From Methylotenera versatilis 7 (lineage in GTDB: Bacteria; Pseudomonadota; Gammaproteobacteria; Burkholderiales; Methylophilaceae): DNA of 64,000 bases. The DNA lies in assembly GCF_000799165.1 (NCBI RefSeq), contig NZ_JUGF01000001.1:744001-808000 (forward strand), written 5' to 3'. The position numbers and the translations under genes were made by a program. The notes under the pieces are model-generated. The model was not told the DNA's origin. It searched no databases and saw only the letters and a list, made by a program, of their open reading frames with translations. Shown here in pieces: positions 9,824-18,906 of the stretch (position 1 is its first letter; each line of letters starts with the position of its first letter).

Positions 9824-11122
9824 TTAACTTGCCGATTCAGCTTTTTTAGGCGAATCTTGATTTAGCTTATCCTGAAAAATCATTAAAGGTTGTGACTCGC
9901 CTTTGATCGTACCTTCATCAATGACAACTTTACTTAAGTTCTCAATAGATGGTAAATCATACATCACCTCAAGTAATGAATGCTCTAAAATGGAACGCAA
10001 CCCACGCGCGCCCGTTTTACGCTCTAATGCCTTTTTAGCAATTAGAAGTAAGGCTGACTCTCTAAACTCGAGATCAACACCCTCCATTTTAAACAGCTTG
10101 ATATATTGTTTGGTCAGGGCATTTTTTGGCTCAACCAAAATGGTCATTAAAGCTGCTTCATCTAAAGATTCTAGTGTTGCAACAACTGGCAAACGACCAA
10201 TAAACTCTGGAATTAAACCGAATTTAATTAAATCTGCAGGTTCAACATCACGCAATACTGCGCCAACTTCACGCAAATCATCTTTGCTTTTAACTTCGGC
10301 ACCAAATCCAATGCCGCCTTTTTCAGAGCGGTTGCGAATTACTTTATCTAAACCATCAAATGCACCACCGCAAATAAATAAGATGTTAGTCGTATCTAAT
10401 TGCACAAACTCCTGGTTAGGATGTTTACGACCACCCTGTGGTGGAACAGAAGCAATCGTACCTTCGATTAACTTCAACAAGGCTTGCTGCACGCCCTCAC
10501 CTGAAACGTCACGCGTAATAGATGGATTGTCTGATTTACGCGAAATCTTATCAACTTCATCAATGTAAACGATACCGCGTTGAGCCTTTTCAATGTCGTA
10601 ATCACATTTTTGCAACAGTTTTTGCATGATGTTTTCAACATCTTCACCCACATAACCCGCTTCAGTTAATGTAGTAGCATCAGCCATCACAAAAGGTACG
10701 TCTAACATGCGCGCCAATGTTTGCGCGAGCAACGTCTTGCCTGAACCCGTTGGGCCGATCAGCAGAATATTGCTTTTTTGAATCTCGACATCATCCTTAA
10801 CGGTATTTTGTGAAATATGATTATGTCCAAGGCGTTTGTAATGGTTATAAACCGCTACAGATAGATTCTTTTTCGCTTGCGTTTGACCAATTACGTACTG
10901 ATCTAAAATCGCACAAATTTCTTGCGGTGTGGGTAACGACTTATCGGTCGACTTAATATCGCTTAAACTCTGCACTTCTTCTTTGATGATGTCATTACAT
11001 AAATCCACGCACTCATCACAGATAAACACAGACGGCCCAGCGATGAGCTTTTTAACCTCATGCTGACTTTTGCCACAAAACGAGCAATAGAGTAACTTTT
11101 CACTTTCGGCTTTATTCGCCAT
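9824..11122 (-). CDS. clpX: ATP-dependent Clp protease ATP-binding subunit ClpX
   Basis: ClpX is the AAA+ unfoldase that recognises tagged substrates and feeds them to ClpP. The 432-residue protein starts with the four-cysteine zinc-binding domain (CSFCGKS and CDECVDLC within residues 13-43). Walker A GPTGSGKT follows near residue 120, Walker [10 protein letters not shown], and pore and sensor motifs typical of the family ([18 protein letters not shown]). It lies 57 bp downstream of clpP and is presumably co-transcribed with clpP and tig. Confidence 0.97.
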   Translation of the reverse strand: MANKAESEKLLYCSFCGKSQHEVKKLIAGPSVFICDECVDLCNDIIKEEVQSLSDIKSTDKSLPTPQEICAILDQYVIGQTQAKKNLSVAVYNHYKRLGHNHISQNTVKDDVEIQKSNILLIGPTGSGKTLLAQTLARMLDVPFVMADATTLTEAGYVGEDVENIMQKLLQKCDYDIEKAQRGIVYIDEVDKISRKSDNPSITRDVSGEGVQQALLKLIEGTIASVPPQGGRKHPNQEFVQLDTTNILFICGGAFDGLDKVIRNRSEKGGIGFGAEVKSKDDLREVGAVLRDVEPADLIKFGLIPEFIGRLPVVATLESLDEAALMTILVEPKNALTKQYIKLFKMEGVDLEFRESALLLIAKKALERKTGARGLRSILEHSLLEVMYDLPSIENLSKVVIDEGTIKGESQPLMIFQDKLNQDSPKKAESAS

Positions 11123-11179
11123 GCAACATCCTTAAACCAACAAACTTAAACTGAACTAGAACCAAACAGACCGTCGTTA

Positions 11180-11812
11180 CTATTTTAAAGCAGTCGCAGT
11201 ACGGGTTTCAATCACCTTGTCAATCATGCCATACTCAACCGATTGCTCTGCACTCATAAAGTTATCACGCTCAGTATCACGGTCAATTTCTTTAGCCGTT
11301 TTACCTGTGTGATGGGCTAATATGGTATTCAATTTACCACGTAAATATAGAATTTCTTTAGCGTGTATCTCGATATCTGTTGACTGACCCTGGAAGCCAC
11401 CTGATGGCTGATGAATCATCACACGCGAATTAGGCAAGCTAAAACGTTTGCCTTTTGCACCAGATGCCAACAGGAATGCGCCCATGCTTGCGGCTTGCCC
11501 AATGCAAAGCGTGCTCACATCCGGTTTAATAAATTGCATCGTATCGTAAATAGACATACCCGCAGTTACTGAGCCACCTGGTGAGTTAATATAAAGTGAA
11601 ATATCCTTGTCTGGATTTTCGGCCTCTAAAAATAACAATTGCGCGACAATTAGATTAGCAGATGTATCATTTACTGGGCCGACCAAAAAAATAATACGCT
11701 CTTTTAGCAAACGCGAATAAATATCGTAGGAACGTTCCCCACGACCACTTTGCTCGACCACCATCGGAATCAAACCCAAACCTTGCGGTTCCATGCTATT
11801 ACTAATATTCAC
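11180..11812 (-). CDS. clpP: ATP-dependent Clp protease proteolytic subunit ClpP
   Basis: This 210-residue serine peptidase forms the double-heptamer proteolytic chamber used by ClpX. The catalytic triad is visible as Ser109 (GQAASMGA), His134 (MIHQPSGG) and Asp183 (ERDNFMS). The short N-terminal propeptide typical of ClpP is present. It sits between tig and clpX, the standard proteobacterial order. Confidence 0.97.
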   Translation of the reverse strand: MNISNSMEPQGLGLIPMVVEQSGRGERSYDIYSRLLKERIIFLVGPVNDTSANLIVAQLLFLEAENPDKDISLYINSPGGSVTAGMSIYDTMQFIKPDVSTLCIGQAASMGAFLLASGAKGKRFSLPNSRVMIHQPSGGFQGQSTDIEIHAKEILYLRGKLNTILAHHTGKTAKEIDRDTERDNFMSAEQSVEYGMIDKVIETRTATALK

Positions 11813-11884
11813 TTTAGAATCACCATATTATATGTAAGTTGCTTTTACTGCCTTCAATCTTTGACTCGTTATACGAGTTTAAAT

Positions 11885-13189
11885 TTACTGCCCAGCCATC
11901 AATTCATCAAATTTAATTTTCTTGGTGGTTACTTTCGCTTTGTCCAATACCCAATTCACGATATTTTCTTCCGTAGCTAAAGCCGCTGGTTCATCTAAGC
12001 GTTTAACATCCGCATAATACCAACTAACCAATTCGCTTGGCTTCTCAAAGCTTTGTGCAAAAGTATCCACCATTGCACGGACTTGATCTGCGCTAGCTTG
12101 TAAGTTATTGGCATTTACCAACTCACTCAAAATCAAGCGTAAAACTGTGCTACGTTTAGCCTGCTCTTCAAACATTGCAGGTTCTAATTGAATCGCTTTA
12201 GGATCCATGCCGCGCTGTTGTAAATTTTGCGCAGTTTGCTGCATCATACGATTGATTTCAACATTAACAAGCGCTTTTGGCGTTTCAATATTTGAATCTG
12301 CCACTAATGCTTGAAATACTTGTTCTTTAGTGCGCGCTTTAATGCGTTTTTCAACTTCTTGTTCTAAACTGGCTTTGATTTCAGACTGCATTTTTTCCAC
12401 ATTGCCATCATCAATGCCCAAGCTTTTAGCAAAATCAGCATCAATTTTTGGCAAAACTGGTTGTGCAACACTGTTATAAATGACTGTGTAACTTACTGTT
12501 TTACCGGCCAATTGTGCAGGATTATGGTCAGCTGGGTATGTAATTTCGAATGTCTTATTGCCACCCGCTTTACCGCCTGCCAAATGCTCATCGAACTCAG
12601 CAATTCGGCCAACTTCACCCAACACCAAATCAATGCCTTTTTCACCGGTACTTTCCACCTGTTCGCCATCAATACTGGCCGCTAAAACCACATTGATTTG
12701 GTCGCCTTTTTTAGCCGCACGCTTAACAACTTCATAGCTAACACGTTGCTTAACCAACACATCCAATGTTTTTTCAACGTCGGCTTCTGTCACTTCCAGA
12801 GTAGGTTTCTCGATTTTTAATTTGCTTAAATCGTTTAACTTAACTTCAGGAAACACTTCAAAAGTTGCTGTATATTCGAAATCCGTCGCTGCCTCTGCAA
12901 ATGGCTTATGTTCAATATTCGGAAAACCTGCAACGCGTAATTTATTTTCTTCAACTGCGTTACCAAAGCTGGTTTCCACTGCTTTTGAATATACTTCATC
13001 GCGCACTTGATCACCATAATGCTGGTTCACCAAACCGATTGGCGCTTTACCAGGCCTAAAGCCTGAAAACTTGGCTGTGCGCGAAATTTGAGTAAGTCTT
13101 TGTTTAATTTGACCCTCAAGCGGTGCCAATGGCACTTTAATCGTGATACGGCGTTCTAAATTACTGATTGTTTCAAGCGATGCTGCCAT
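11885..13189 (-). CDS. tig: Trigger factor, ribosome-associated chaperone
   Basis: This 434-residue protein starts with the ribosome-binding domain, whose signature appears as GFRPGKAP (about 43-50). It is followed by an FKBP-like PPIase domain (about 155-240) and an alpha-helical C-terminal chaperone domain. It binds at the ribosomal exit tunnel and shields nascent chains. It heads the tig-clpP-clpX set. A nine-base-pair hairpin lies in its leader. Confidence 0.96.
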   Translation of the reverse strand: MAASLETISNLERRITIKVPLAPLEGQIKQRLTQISRTAKFSGFRPGKAPIGLVNQHYGDQVRDEVYSKAVETSFGNAVEENKLRVAGFPNIEHKPFAEAATDFEYTATFEVFPEVKLNDLSKLKIEKPTLEVTEADVEKTLDVLVKQRVSYEVVKRAAKKGDQINVVLAASIDGEQVESTGEKGIDLVLGEVGRIAEFDEHLAGGKAGGNKTFEITYPADHNPAQLAGKTVSYTVIYNSVAQPVLPKIDADFAKSLGIDDGNVEKMQSEIKASLEQEVEKRIKARTKEQVFQALVADSNIETPKALVNVEINRMMQQTAQNLQQRGMDPKAIQLEPAMFEEQAKRSTVLRLILSELVNANNLQASADQVRAMVDTFAQSFEKPSELVSWYYADVKRLDEPAALATEENIVNWVLDKAKVTTKKIKFDELMAGQ

Positions 13190-13252
13190 GTTGCAATTCC
13201 TGTATAAGTGTTACCTAAGTTGATAGGCGACGATTAGTTGTTAACAGTTTGA

Positions 13253-13275
13253 AAGGTTGTGACTTGCACAACCTT
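13253..13275 (-). repeat. Hairpin in the tig leader
   Basis: A perfect inverted repeat, AAGGTTGTG and CACAACCTT with a five-base loop, lies 64-86 bp upstream of the tig start codon. There is no T-run after it, so a terminator is unlikely. It may stabilise the mRNA leader or bind a regulator. Confidence 0.5.
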
Positions 13276-13431
13276 GATTTAGTTTTTAATACGAGCCAAG
13301 CTTTAATTTAAATAAGTTTTAAATAAAAACTTTCAGCTTGGCAATTCAAACCTGACTAGTTCAAAACAGTTTTGGAATATATCACATACTAGGTTTGAAA
13401 TAAATGATGAAATAGCGACAAATAACAATAA

Positions 13432-13475
13432 AGCCAGCTTGAACCTTACTGTTATTAATTCAAGATATACTGGCT
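13432..13475 (-). terminator. Probable terminator downstream of metZ
   Basis: On the minus strand, AGCCAG and CTGGCT plus inner arms CTTGAA and TTCAAG form an interrupted stem 10 bp after the metZ stop. It is followed by TTATTGTTATTTG. It would separate metZ from tig. Confidence 0.6.
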
Positions 13476-13485
13476 AATCATTCAC

Positions 13486-14667
13486 TTAAAAATGTAAATC
13501 TGCTTGCAAATCTTCCGTATGTTCCAACCCCACTGCAATTCGTATTAAGTTATCCTGAATACCTGATTGTGCTCTTGCCTCTGGTGAAATACGGCTGTGC
13601 GTGGTACTCGCTGGGTGCGTGATGGTGCTTTTAGCATCGCCCAAATTCGCTGTAATCGAAATGAGTTCTGTCGAATCAATAAGTGCCCATGCCGCTTCTG
13701 TTAAGGTTTGTCCAGTTTTAGGCTTAACTTCGAAACTGACTATACCACCACCACTTAACTGCTGCTTCATGGCTAAAGCATGCTGTGGATGCGATGTCAG
13801 TCCTGGATAGTAAACACGCGCAACCTGCGGCTGTGCTTCCAGCCATGTTGCCAATTGCAACGCTTTACGCGCATGCGCTTCCATACGGATATGCAAAGTT
13901 TCCATTCCTTTTAAAAACACCCATGCATTAAAAGCACTCATGGTGACGCCCGCCGTACGTAAAAATGCATACACAGGCTCCATTAAAATTTTACTGCCTA
14001 ACACGGCGCCACCTAAACATCTACCCTGCCCATCTATATATTTAGTAGCTGAGTGAATAACAATATCAGCGCCCAAATCTAATGGTTTTTGAATAGCGGG
14101 GGTGCAAAAACAATTATCAACCACCAGATGCACATTGGCACGATGCGCAATATCAGCTAACAGTTTAATATCACACACTTCTGTTAATGGGTTTGATGGT
14201 GTTTCGACAAAAAATAGTTTCGTTTTAGACGTAATCGTAGCTTGCCATTCAGACGGGTCAGTCAGTGATACAAAAGTAACATTCAAGCCCCAGCGTTTGA
14301 GGATATTGCCGAATAACTGAACACTAGTACCAAAAACACTGCGCGATGCCACGACATGGTCGCCAGCACTGCACAAACCCATTACACAAGCTAAAATCGC
14401 TGACATGCCACTGGAGGTTGCTACGCACTGCTCTGCGCCTTCAAGTGCTGCCAATTTATTTTGAAACATGGTGACAGTTGGGTTAGTGAAGCGTGAATAA
14501 ATATTGCCGGGTTCTGTGCCACCAAAACGTGCTGCCGCTTGTGCCGCACTTTTAAACTTAAAGCTTGAATTTAAGAACAAAGCCTCTGAATTTTCACCAA
14601 ACTCACTCGTTTCTGTGCCAGCACGTAAACTTACAGTCTCAGGATGATAGTTTTTTATTGTCGTCAT
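13486..14667 (-). CDS. metZ: O-succinylhomoserine sulfhydrylase
   Basis: This 393-residue PLP enzyme belongs to the Cys/Met metabolism family. MetZ makes homocysteine directly from O-succinylhomoserine and sulfide, bypassing cystathionine. The PLP lysine is Lys209 in HSATKYIDGQGRCLGG, and the N-terminal YSRFTNPTV motif is present. MetZ rather than MetB or MetC is chosen from the overall sequence flavour and context, so substrate assignment is moderately sure. The leader carries a probable SAM-II riboswitch and an intrinsic terminator. This fits a methionine-pathway gene that is switched off when S-adenosylmethionine is abundant. Confidence 0.92.
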   Translation of the reverse strand: MTTIKNYHPETVSLRAGTETSEFGENSEALFLNSSFKFKSAAQAAARFGGTEPGNIYSRFTNPTVTMFQNKLAALEGAEQCVATSSGMSAILACVMGLCSAGDHVVASRSVFGTSVQLFGNILKRWGLNVTFVSLTDPSEWQATITSKTKLFFVETPSNPLTEVCDIKLLADIAHRANVHLVVDNCFCTPAIQKPLDLGADIVIHSATKYIDGQGRCLGGAVLGSKILMEPVYAFLRTAGVTMSAFNAWVFLKGMETLHIRMEAHARKALQLATWLEAQPQVARVYYPGLTSHPQHALAMKQQLSGGGIVSFEVKPKTGQTLTEAAWALIDSTELISITANLGDAKSTITHPASTTHSRISPEARAQSGIQDNLIRIAVGLEHTEDLQADLHF

Positions 14668-14696
14668 AATGTCAAATCACTTAAATGTATGGGCGT

Positions 14697-14739
14697 AAAA
14701 AAACCCGTGTTAGCTAAAGAATAAGCTAAAACGGGTTTT
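14697..14739 (-). terminator. Intrinsic terminator (attenuator) in the metZ leader
   Basis: The minus strand reads AAAACCCG, then TTTTAGCT, a short loop, AGCTAA, CACGGG and a run of seven Ts. This long stem with a U-tail ends about 30 nt before the metZ start and directly follows the riboswitch. Its bases 14719-14713 (CTTTAGC) are the exact complement of riboswitch bases 14754-14748 (GCTAAAG), offering an antiterminator pairing. It may also end transcripts arriving from the upstream aminotransferase gene. Confidence 0.85.
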
Positions 14740-14741
14740 GG

Positions 14742-14820
14742 CTCTCGCTTTAGCAGTATTTATTATGCGCCCGCAAGCTGAGTAAGGCTTTGTTTAAAGT
14801 TGGCCACTCAAATCAGCGCA
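14742..14820 (-). ncRNA. SAM-II (SAM-alpha) riboswitch upstream of metZ
   Basis: The minus-strand RNA opens with UGCGCUGAUUUG, and its P1 stem UGCGCU (14820-14815) pairs with GGCGCA (14771-14766). It then has UAAUAAAUACUGCUAAAGCG, matching the SAM-II hallmark AUAAA...GCUAAA tail. A pseudoknot P2 can form between CUUGC (14777-14773) and GCGAG (14748-14744). The P1 loop holds an additional hairpin (14809-14780; GAGUGGC with GCC-UU-ACUC). The family binds S-adenosylmethionine and represses methionine genes. Identification is by remembered consensus, not by a covariance search. Confidence 0.8.
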
Positions 14821-16004
14821 ACTCCATTTAACGCCCTTAACATGTTGATGTCAAGCGTATTACTTAACAAAAAAAAACTGGTCGCTACTTTAGCGCCTAT
14901 CACTTTCAACACTTCATTTTGCTGCTGACCTAGCCCCACCCATAAAGGTAAACGCAACAAACGCTCGGACAAACTATCCGTATGTTTTAATTCGCCATGC
15001 GTGCGTGCGAATTGTTTTCCAGCTGGCGCACTATGTAAAGGAATATAATGAAACACGGGATGAATATCTTGTTTTTTAAAGCGTTTTATTAATTCAGTTC
15101 GTTGATCAAGTGAATTCAACAAAACATAATACATATGTGCATTGTGCTGGCACTCTGCCGGAATAATTGGCCGTCTTAAATCACCTTTTTGCTCTAACTC
15201 TTCCAATTCCTCATGGTAGATATTCCATATATCCAGGCGTTTTTGAGTGATTTCCTTGGCTTTTTCCAGTTGCGCGTATAAAAAGGCTGCGACGTCTTCA
15301 CCCGGCAAATACGACGATCCAACATCCTGCCATGTATATTTATCAACTTGCCCGCGATAAAACTGGCTACGATTCGTACCCTTTTCGCGAATGATTTCTG
15401 CACGCTCAGCAAATCGCTCATCATTAATCAGTATGGCTCCGCCTTCGCCTGAGATGATATTTTTAGTTTCGTGAAAAGAATAAGCACCAATGTGCCCAAT
15501 TGAGCCTAATGCGCGGTCTTTATAAGTTGCCATAATGCCTTGTGCAGCATCTTCAATCACTAACAAATCGTATTTTTTTGCGATTTGCATAATGGTATCC
15601 ATCTCACAGCCTACACCGGCATAATGAACGGGGACAATCGCTTTTGTACGTGGCGTAATTGCCGCCTCTATCAACGTTTCGTCAATATTTAATGTATCTG
15701 GACGGATATCCACGAACACTGGCACACCGCCACGCAAAACAAAGGCATTTGCAGTCGAAACGAAAGTGTAAGACGGCATAATCACTTCATCACCAGCCTG
15801 GATTTCAGCCAACAATGCGGCCATTTCGAGTGCAGCCGTGCATGAATGAGTAATAAGCGCTTTATGTGTTTTGGTTTGATTTTCTAACCATTCACTTGCT
15901 TTATGCGTAAAGACTCCATCACCAGAAAGATTACCTGTTTCATGCGATTGCCGAATATATTCCAGTTCTTTGCCAGTGAGATATATTTTATTGAAAGGAA
16001 TCAT
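14808..16004 (-). CDS. wecE: dTDP-4-amino-4,6-dideoxygalactose transaminase (WecE/RffA family)
   Basis: This 398-residue PLP-dependent DegT/DnrJ/EryC1 aminotransferase closely resembles E. coli WecE, which makes dTDP-Fuc4N for surface polysaccharide. Matching stretches include IPFNK at the start, IRPDTLNIDETLIEAAI, and the PLP lysine Lys181 in SFHETKN. It differs at the usual SDLQAA segment (here PGEDVAAF). The C-terminus is about 20 residues longer than expected. Those extra codons coincide with the metZ promoter and the first stem of the riboswitch. It stands alone between purF and metZ with no other sugar-nucleotide genes nearby, so its pathway partners are elsewhere. Confidence 0.85.
   Translation of the reverse strand: MIPFNKIYLTGKELEYIRQSHETGNLSGDGVFTHKASEWLENQTKTHKALITHSCTAALEMAALLAEIQAGDEVIMPSYTFVSTANAFVLRGGVPVFVDIRPDTLNIDETLIEAAITPRTKAIVPVHYAGVGCEMDTIMQIAKKYDLLVIEDAAQGIMATYKDRALGSIGHIGAYSFHETKNIISGEGGAILINDERFAERAEIIREKGTNRSQFYRGQVDKYTWQDVGSSYLPGEDVAAFLYAQLEKAKEITQKRLDIWNIYHEELEELEQKGDLRRPIIPAECQHNAHMYYVLLNSLDQRTELIKRFKKQDIHPVFHYIPLHSAPAGKQFARTHGELKHTDSLSERLLRLPLWVGLGQQQNEVLKVIGAKVATSFFLLSNTLDINMLRALNGVALI
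14826..14854 (-). promoter_or_regulatory. Sigma70-type promoter driving the metZ riboswitch transcript
   Basis: On the minus strand, TTGACA (14854-14849), exactly 17 bp, then TTAAAT (14831-14826). A start about 7 bp downstream falls at 14819-14820, the first bases of riboswitch stem P1. The promoter lies inside the last codons of the upstream aminotransferase gene. Confidence 0.7.
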
Positions 16005-16098
16005 TACTCAACCTCTTATTATTTGCAAATATCGTTCAGTCTAGGTTAGTTCCGTTAAAAATACGATGACCCAAATGGGTGCACATCCAGTTAACTGA

Positions 16099-17646
16099 TT
16101 ATGAAACCTGCTCTACCGCCTCATCTTCTTCCGCATCAATTAAATTCAAATCTAGCTGCGTACTTGAATTGCTCGGCTTTTGTTTTTTATTAAAATCTCC
16201 ACGCGCCGATTCAATTCGATTTAGATAGGCACTATCCACATCACCTGTCACATACTTTCCATCAAAACAGCTACAGTCAAACACCTTCATCTTCGGATTT
16301 AATTTAGAAATACCTTCAACCAAAGCATCTAAATCTTGATAAATCAGCGCATCCGCACCTATTTCCTGACAAATTTGTTCGTCTGTACGGCCTGTCGCCA
16401 ACAACTCATCGCGGCTTGGCATATCAATACCATACACATTTGGGAAGCGTACTGGCGGCGCAGCCGAAGCAAAGTAAACTTTATTGGCGCCCGCGTCGCG
16501 TGCCATTTGCACAATTTGCCGTGAAGTCGTGCCACGCACGATGGAGTCATCGACCAGCAATACATTTTTACCTTTAAACTCAATACCAATAGGATTTAGT
16601 TTCTGACGTACTGATTTTTTACGTAAAGCCTGACCAGGCATGATAAAGGTGCGGCCAATATAGCGGTTTTTAATAAAACCTTCACGGCAATTTAAACCCA
16701 GCGAGATACCGACTTGCAATGCACTTGGTCGGCTGGTGTCAGGAATCGGAATGACCACATCAATTTTTAAATGACTCCATTCACGCTTAATTTTTTCAGC
16801 CAGACTGGTACCCATATCCAAACGTGTTTGATATACCGAAACGCCATCAATGACAGAATCTGGACGCGCTAAGTAAACATACTCAAAAACGCAAGGCGTT
16901 AATGTTGGCGCTTCAGCACATTGACGACTAAACAAATTGCCGTCCATATCAATGAAAACCGCTTCGCCTGGATCGATATCACGCATCAATTCAAAACCGA
17001 GCACATCCAGCGCAACGCTTTCGGATGCAACGATATATTCAGTACCTTTATCGGTATCTAACCTACCTATCACTAATGGGCGAATGCCATTCGGATCGCG
17101 AAATGCTAGCAACCCAAAATTGGCAATCATCGCAACTACTGCATAAGCACCTTTACAACGCTTATGTACGCCTGCAACCGCATCAAAGGCCATATCCGTA
17201 TTTAACACCGCATTACGCGAAGTTTTTTCAATCTCATGCGCCAATACATTTAACAACACTTCAGAATCTGAATTGGTATTGATATGGCGTAAATCCTGAC
17301 GGAACATTTCCGATTTCAACTGCTCAGAGTTAGTTAAATTACCGTTATGACCCAGCACGATACCAAATGGCGAGTTGACATAAAAAGGCTGTGCTTCTGC
17401 TGCGCTGGATGAGCCAGCAGTTGGGTAGCGCACATGCGCGATACCAACGTTACCGACTAAACTACGCATATGGCGCGTTTGAAATACATCTTTTACCAAG
17501 CCATTATTCTTATGCATAAAAAACGTATTTCCATCACAAGTAACAATACCGGCAGCATCTTGCCCGCGATGTTGTAACACCAGCAAACCATCATATAAAA
17601 GCTGGTTAACAGGGTTTTTGCCAACAATGCCTAAAATTCCGCACAT
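16099..17646 (-). CDS. purF: Amidophosphoribosyltransferase
   Basis: This 515-residue enzyme catalyses the first committed step of purine synthesis, converting PRPP and glutamine to phosphoribosylamine. It starts MCGILGIVG, so Cys2 becomes the N-terminal nucleophile of the class II glutaminase domain after Met removal. The phosphoribosyltransferase domain carries the PRPP loop [14 protein letters not shown] (about 365-378). It follows cvpA by 49 bp, the widespread cvpA-purF arrangement. The C-terminal tail is acidic and variable. Confidence 0.97.
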   Translation of the reverse strand: MCGILGIVGKNPVNQLLYDGLLVLQHRGQDAAGIVTCDGNTFFMHKNNGLVKDVFQTRHMRSLVGNVGIAHVRYPTAGSSSAAEAQPFYVNSPFGIVLGHNGNLTNSEQLKSEMFRQDLRHINTNSDSEVLLNVLAHEIEKTSRNAVLNTDMAFDAVAGVHKRCKGAYAVVAMIANFGLLAFRDPNGIRPLVIGRLDTDKGTEYIVASESVALDVLGFELMRDIDPGEAVFIDMDGNLFSRQCAEAPTLTPCVFEYVYLARPDSVIDGVSVYQTRLDMGTSLAEKIKREWSHLKIDVVIPIPDTSRPSALQVGISLGLNCREGFIKNRYIGRTFIMPGQALRKKSVRQKLNPIGIEFKGKNVLLVDDSIVRGTTSRQIVQMARDAGANKVYFASAAPPVRFPNVYGIDMPSRDELLATGRTDEQICQEIGADALIYQDLDALVEGISKLNPKMKVFDCSCFDGKYVTGDVDSAYLNRIESARGDFNKKQKPSNSSTQLDLNLIDAEEDEAVEQVS

Positions 17647-17695
17647 AAATGAGTGTCCTTAATCAAACGGTTTTGGTACTGGTAAATGAATATGG

Positions 17696-18187
17696 TTAAT
17701 CGTATTTAATATATTTGGCCACGGCTTCTGGCATCCACGGCAGCGCTGCCTTAACAAGTGCTTCAAGTGGTGAACTAAACATTGCATTTGTCCACCGACT
17801 ATCTTTGGGAATATTCGTTAACCCTGCTAAAAACACTAGAACACAGACAATGAACAATCCTTTTACGAATCCAAATAATGCGCCAAAAAACCGATTTAGC
17901 CAACTTAAACCAATTTTTCTAATAATGCTTGAAAGCGCGATAGACAACAAAGCAACCACCAGCAATACAGCCAAAAAGAGAATTAAAAAAGCCGCTAATA
18001 GGCGTAGCGAATCACTTGGAATATCTTGCGGTAACAAAGGTATTAACTGGGTAGCGTATGTTTTAGCAATATAAAAGGCGGCAAGCCATCCTAATATCGA
18101 TAACGCCTCACGTACAGCGCCGCGCATCATGCTAACGATGATGGAAATACCTATAATGGTTAATACGGCGTAATCAAAACTCGTCAT
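17696..18187 (-). CDS. cvpA: CvpA family membrane protein
   Basis: This 163-residue inner-membrane protein has four hydrophobic segments and the CvpA-type start FDYAVLTIIGIS, with GxxRE (RGAVREALSILGW, about 23-35) after the first helix. In E. coli CvpA is needed for colicin V production and has been linked to purine-related phenotypes; its molecular role is not settled. It lies between a SPOR-domain gene and purF, a conserved position. Confidence 0.92.
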   Translation of the reverse strand: MTSFDYAVLTIIGISIIVSMMRGAVREALSILGWLAAFYIAKTYATQLIPLLPQDIPSDSLRLLAAFLILFLAVLLVVALLSIALSSIIRKIGLSWLNRFFGALFGFVKGLFIVCVLVFLAGLTNIPKDSRWTNAMFSSPLEALVKAALPWMPEAVAKYIKYD

Positions 18188-18217
18188 GTTTTTACAAACG
18201 CCCTATTAGCAACACCA

Positions 18218-18871
18218 TTATTGGCTGACAACCATGCCTGTAAGGCCTGCATCTTTGATATTTTGTAACGCAATAGCTGCGTCGTTGCGCTCACCTAACA
18301 GCTGAGTACGTAAGCGAATCTTTTTACCTTTTGCGGTATCAATTTTCTCGGTTTGCGATTTGTAGCCCAACTCCGTTAATTTGGCTTGTAACTTTTTCAC
18401 ATTGGCCTCATCTGAAAACACACCAATCTGCACATAAAATTTTGCGCTCACTGTGCTTTTTTTGTTATCTGCTTTTGGCGCTTCAACTTGCTTAACCGGT
18501 GTTTTTTTACTGTCTGCACTTAAGCCTTCTGCTTTTAATTTTGGCGCCGCTTCAGGATCAACATCAGCGTCAGCCTCTGGAGTTTCGGATTGGCTAGCAA
18601 CATCATTGGATTTGAGCTCATCCTGTTGTGCGTCGACTTCATTAGATGGCACTACATTAGAATCAAAATCAGACACTTCAGGCAAAATTTCTGGCTTGCG
18701 CTGACTGTCTAGCGTAATCGTTACTTCATCAGCAGGCTGTTTAATGGAACGATCTTTTAATATCATCGGCAACACAATCACCATTAACAATACAAGCGCA
18801 ATTGCGCCCACTAAACGCCGCCGTGCACGTTTTTTCAGGGTCAGCTCTTGATCATTGACGTCTTTTTGCAT
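18218..18871 (-). CDS. SPOR-domain cell-division protein (DedD-like)
   Basis: This 217-residue bitopic membrane protein has a basic cytoplasmic N-terminus (KKRARRR), one transmembrane helix (about 20-38), a long acidic and Ala/Ser-rich periplasmic linker, and a C-terminal SPOR domain (about 145-217, starting FYVQIGVFSDEANVKKLQ). SPOR domains bind denuded glycan strands at the septum. It lies between folC and cvpA, where DedD-type genes are normally found. Confidence 0.88.
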   Translation of the reverse strand: MQKDVNDQELTLKKRARRRLVGAIALVLLMVIVLPMILKDRSIKQPADEVTITLDSQRKPEILPEVSDFDSNVVPSNEVDAQQDELKSNDVASQSETPEADADVDPEAAPKLKAEGLSADSKKTPVKQVEAPKADNKKSTVSAKFYVQIGVFSDEANVKKLQAKLTELGYKSQTEKIDTAKGKKIRLRTQLLGERNDAAIALQNIKDAGLTGMVVSQ

Positions 18872-18906
18872 GTTTAACTTTCAGCCATATGCTAGCTATA
18901 AACTTT

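Noticed and set aside
9903-10568. A 221-codon open frame on the plus strand across clpX
   Set aside because: It lies entirely antisense to a clear clpX gene and has no protein features.
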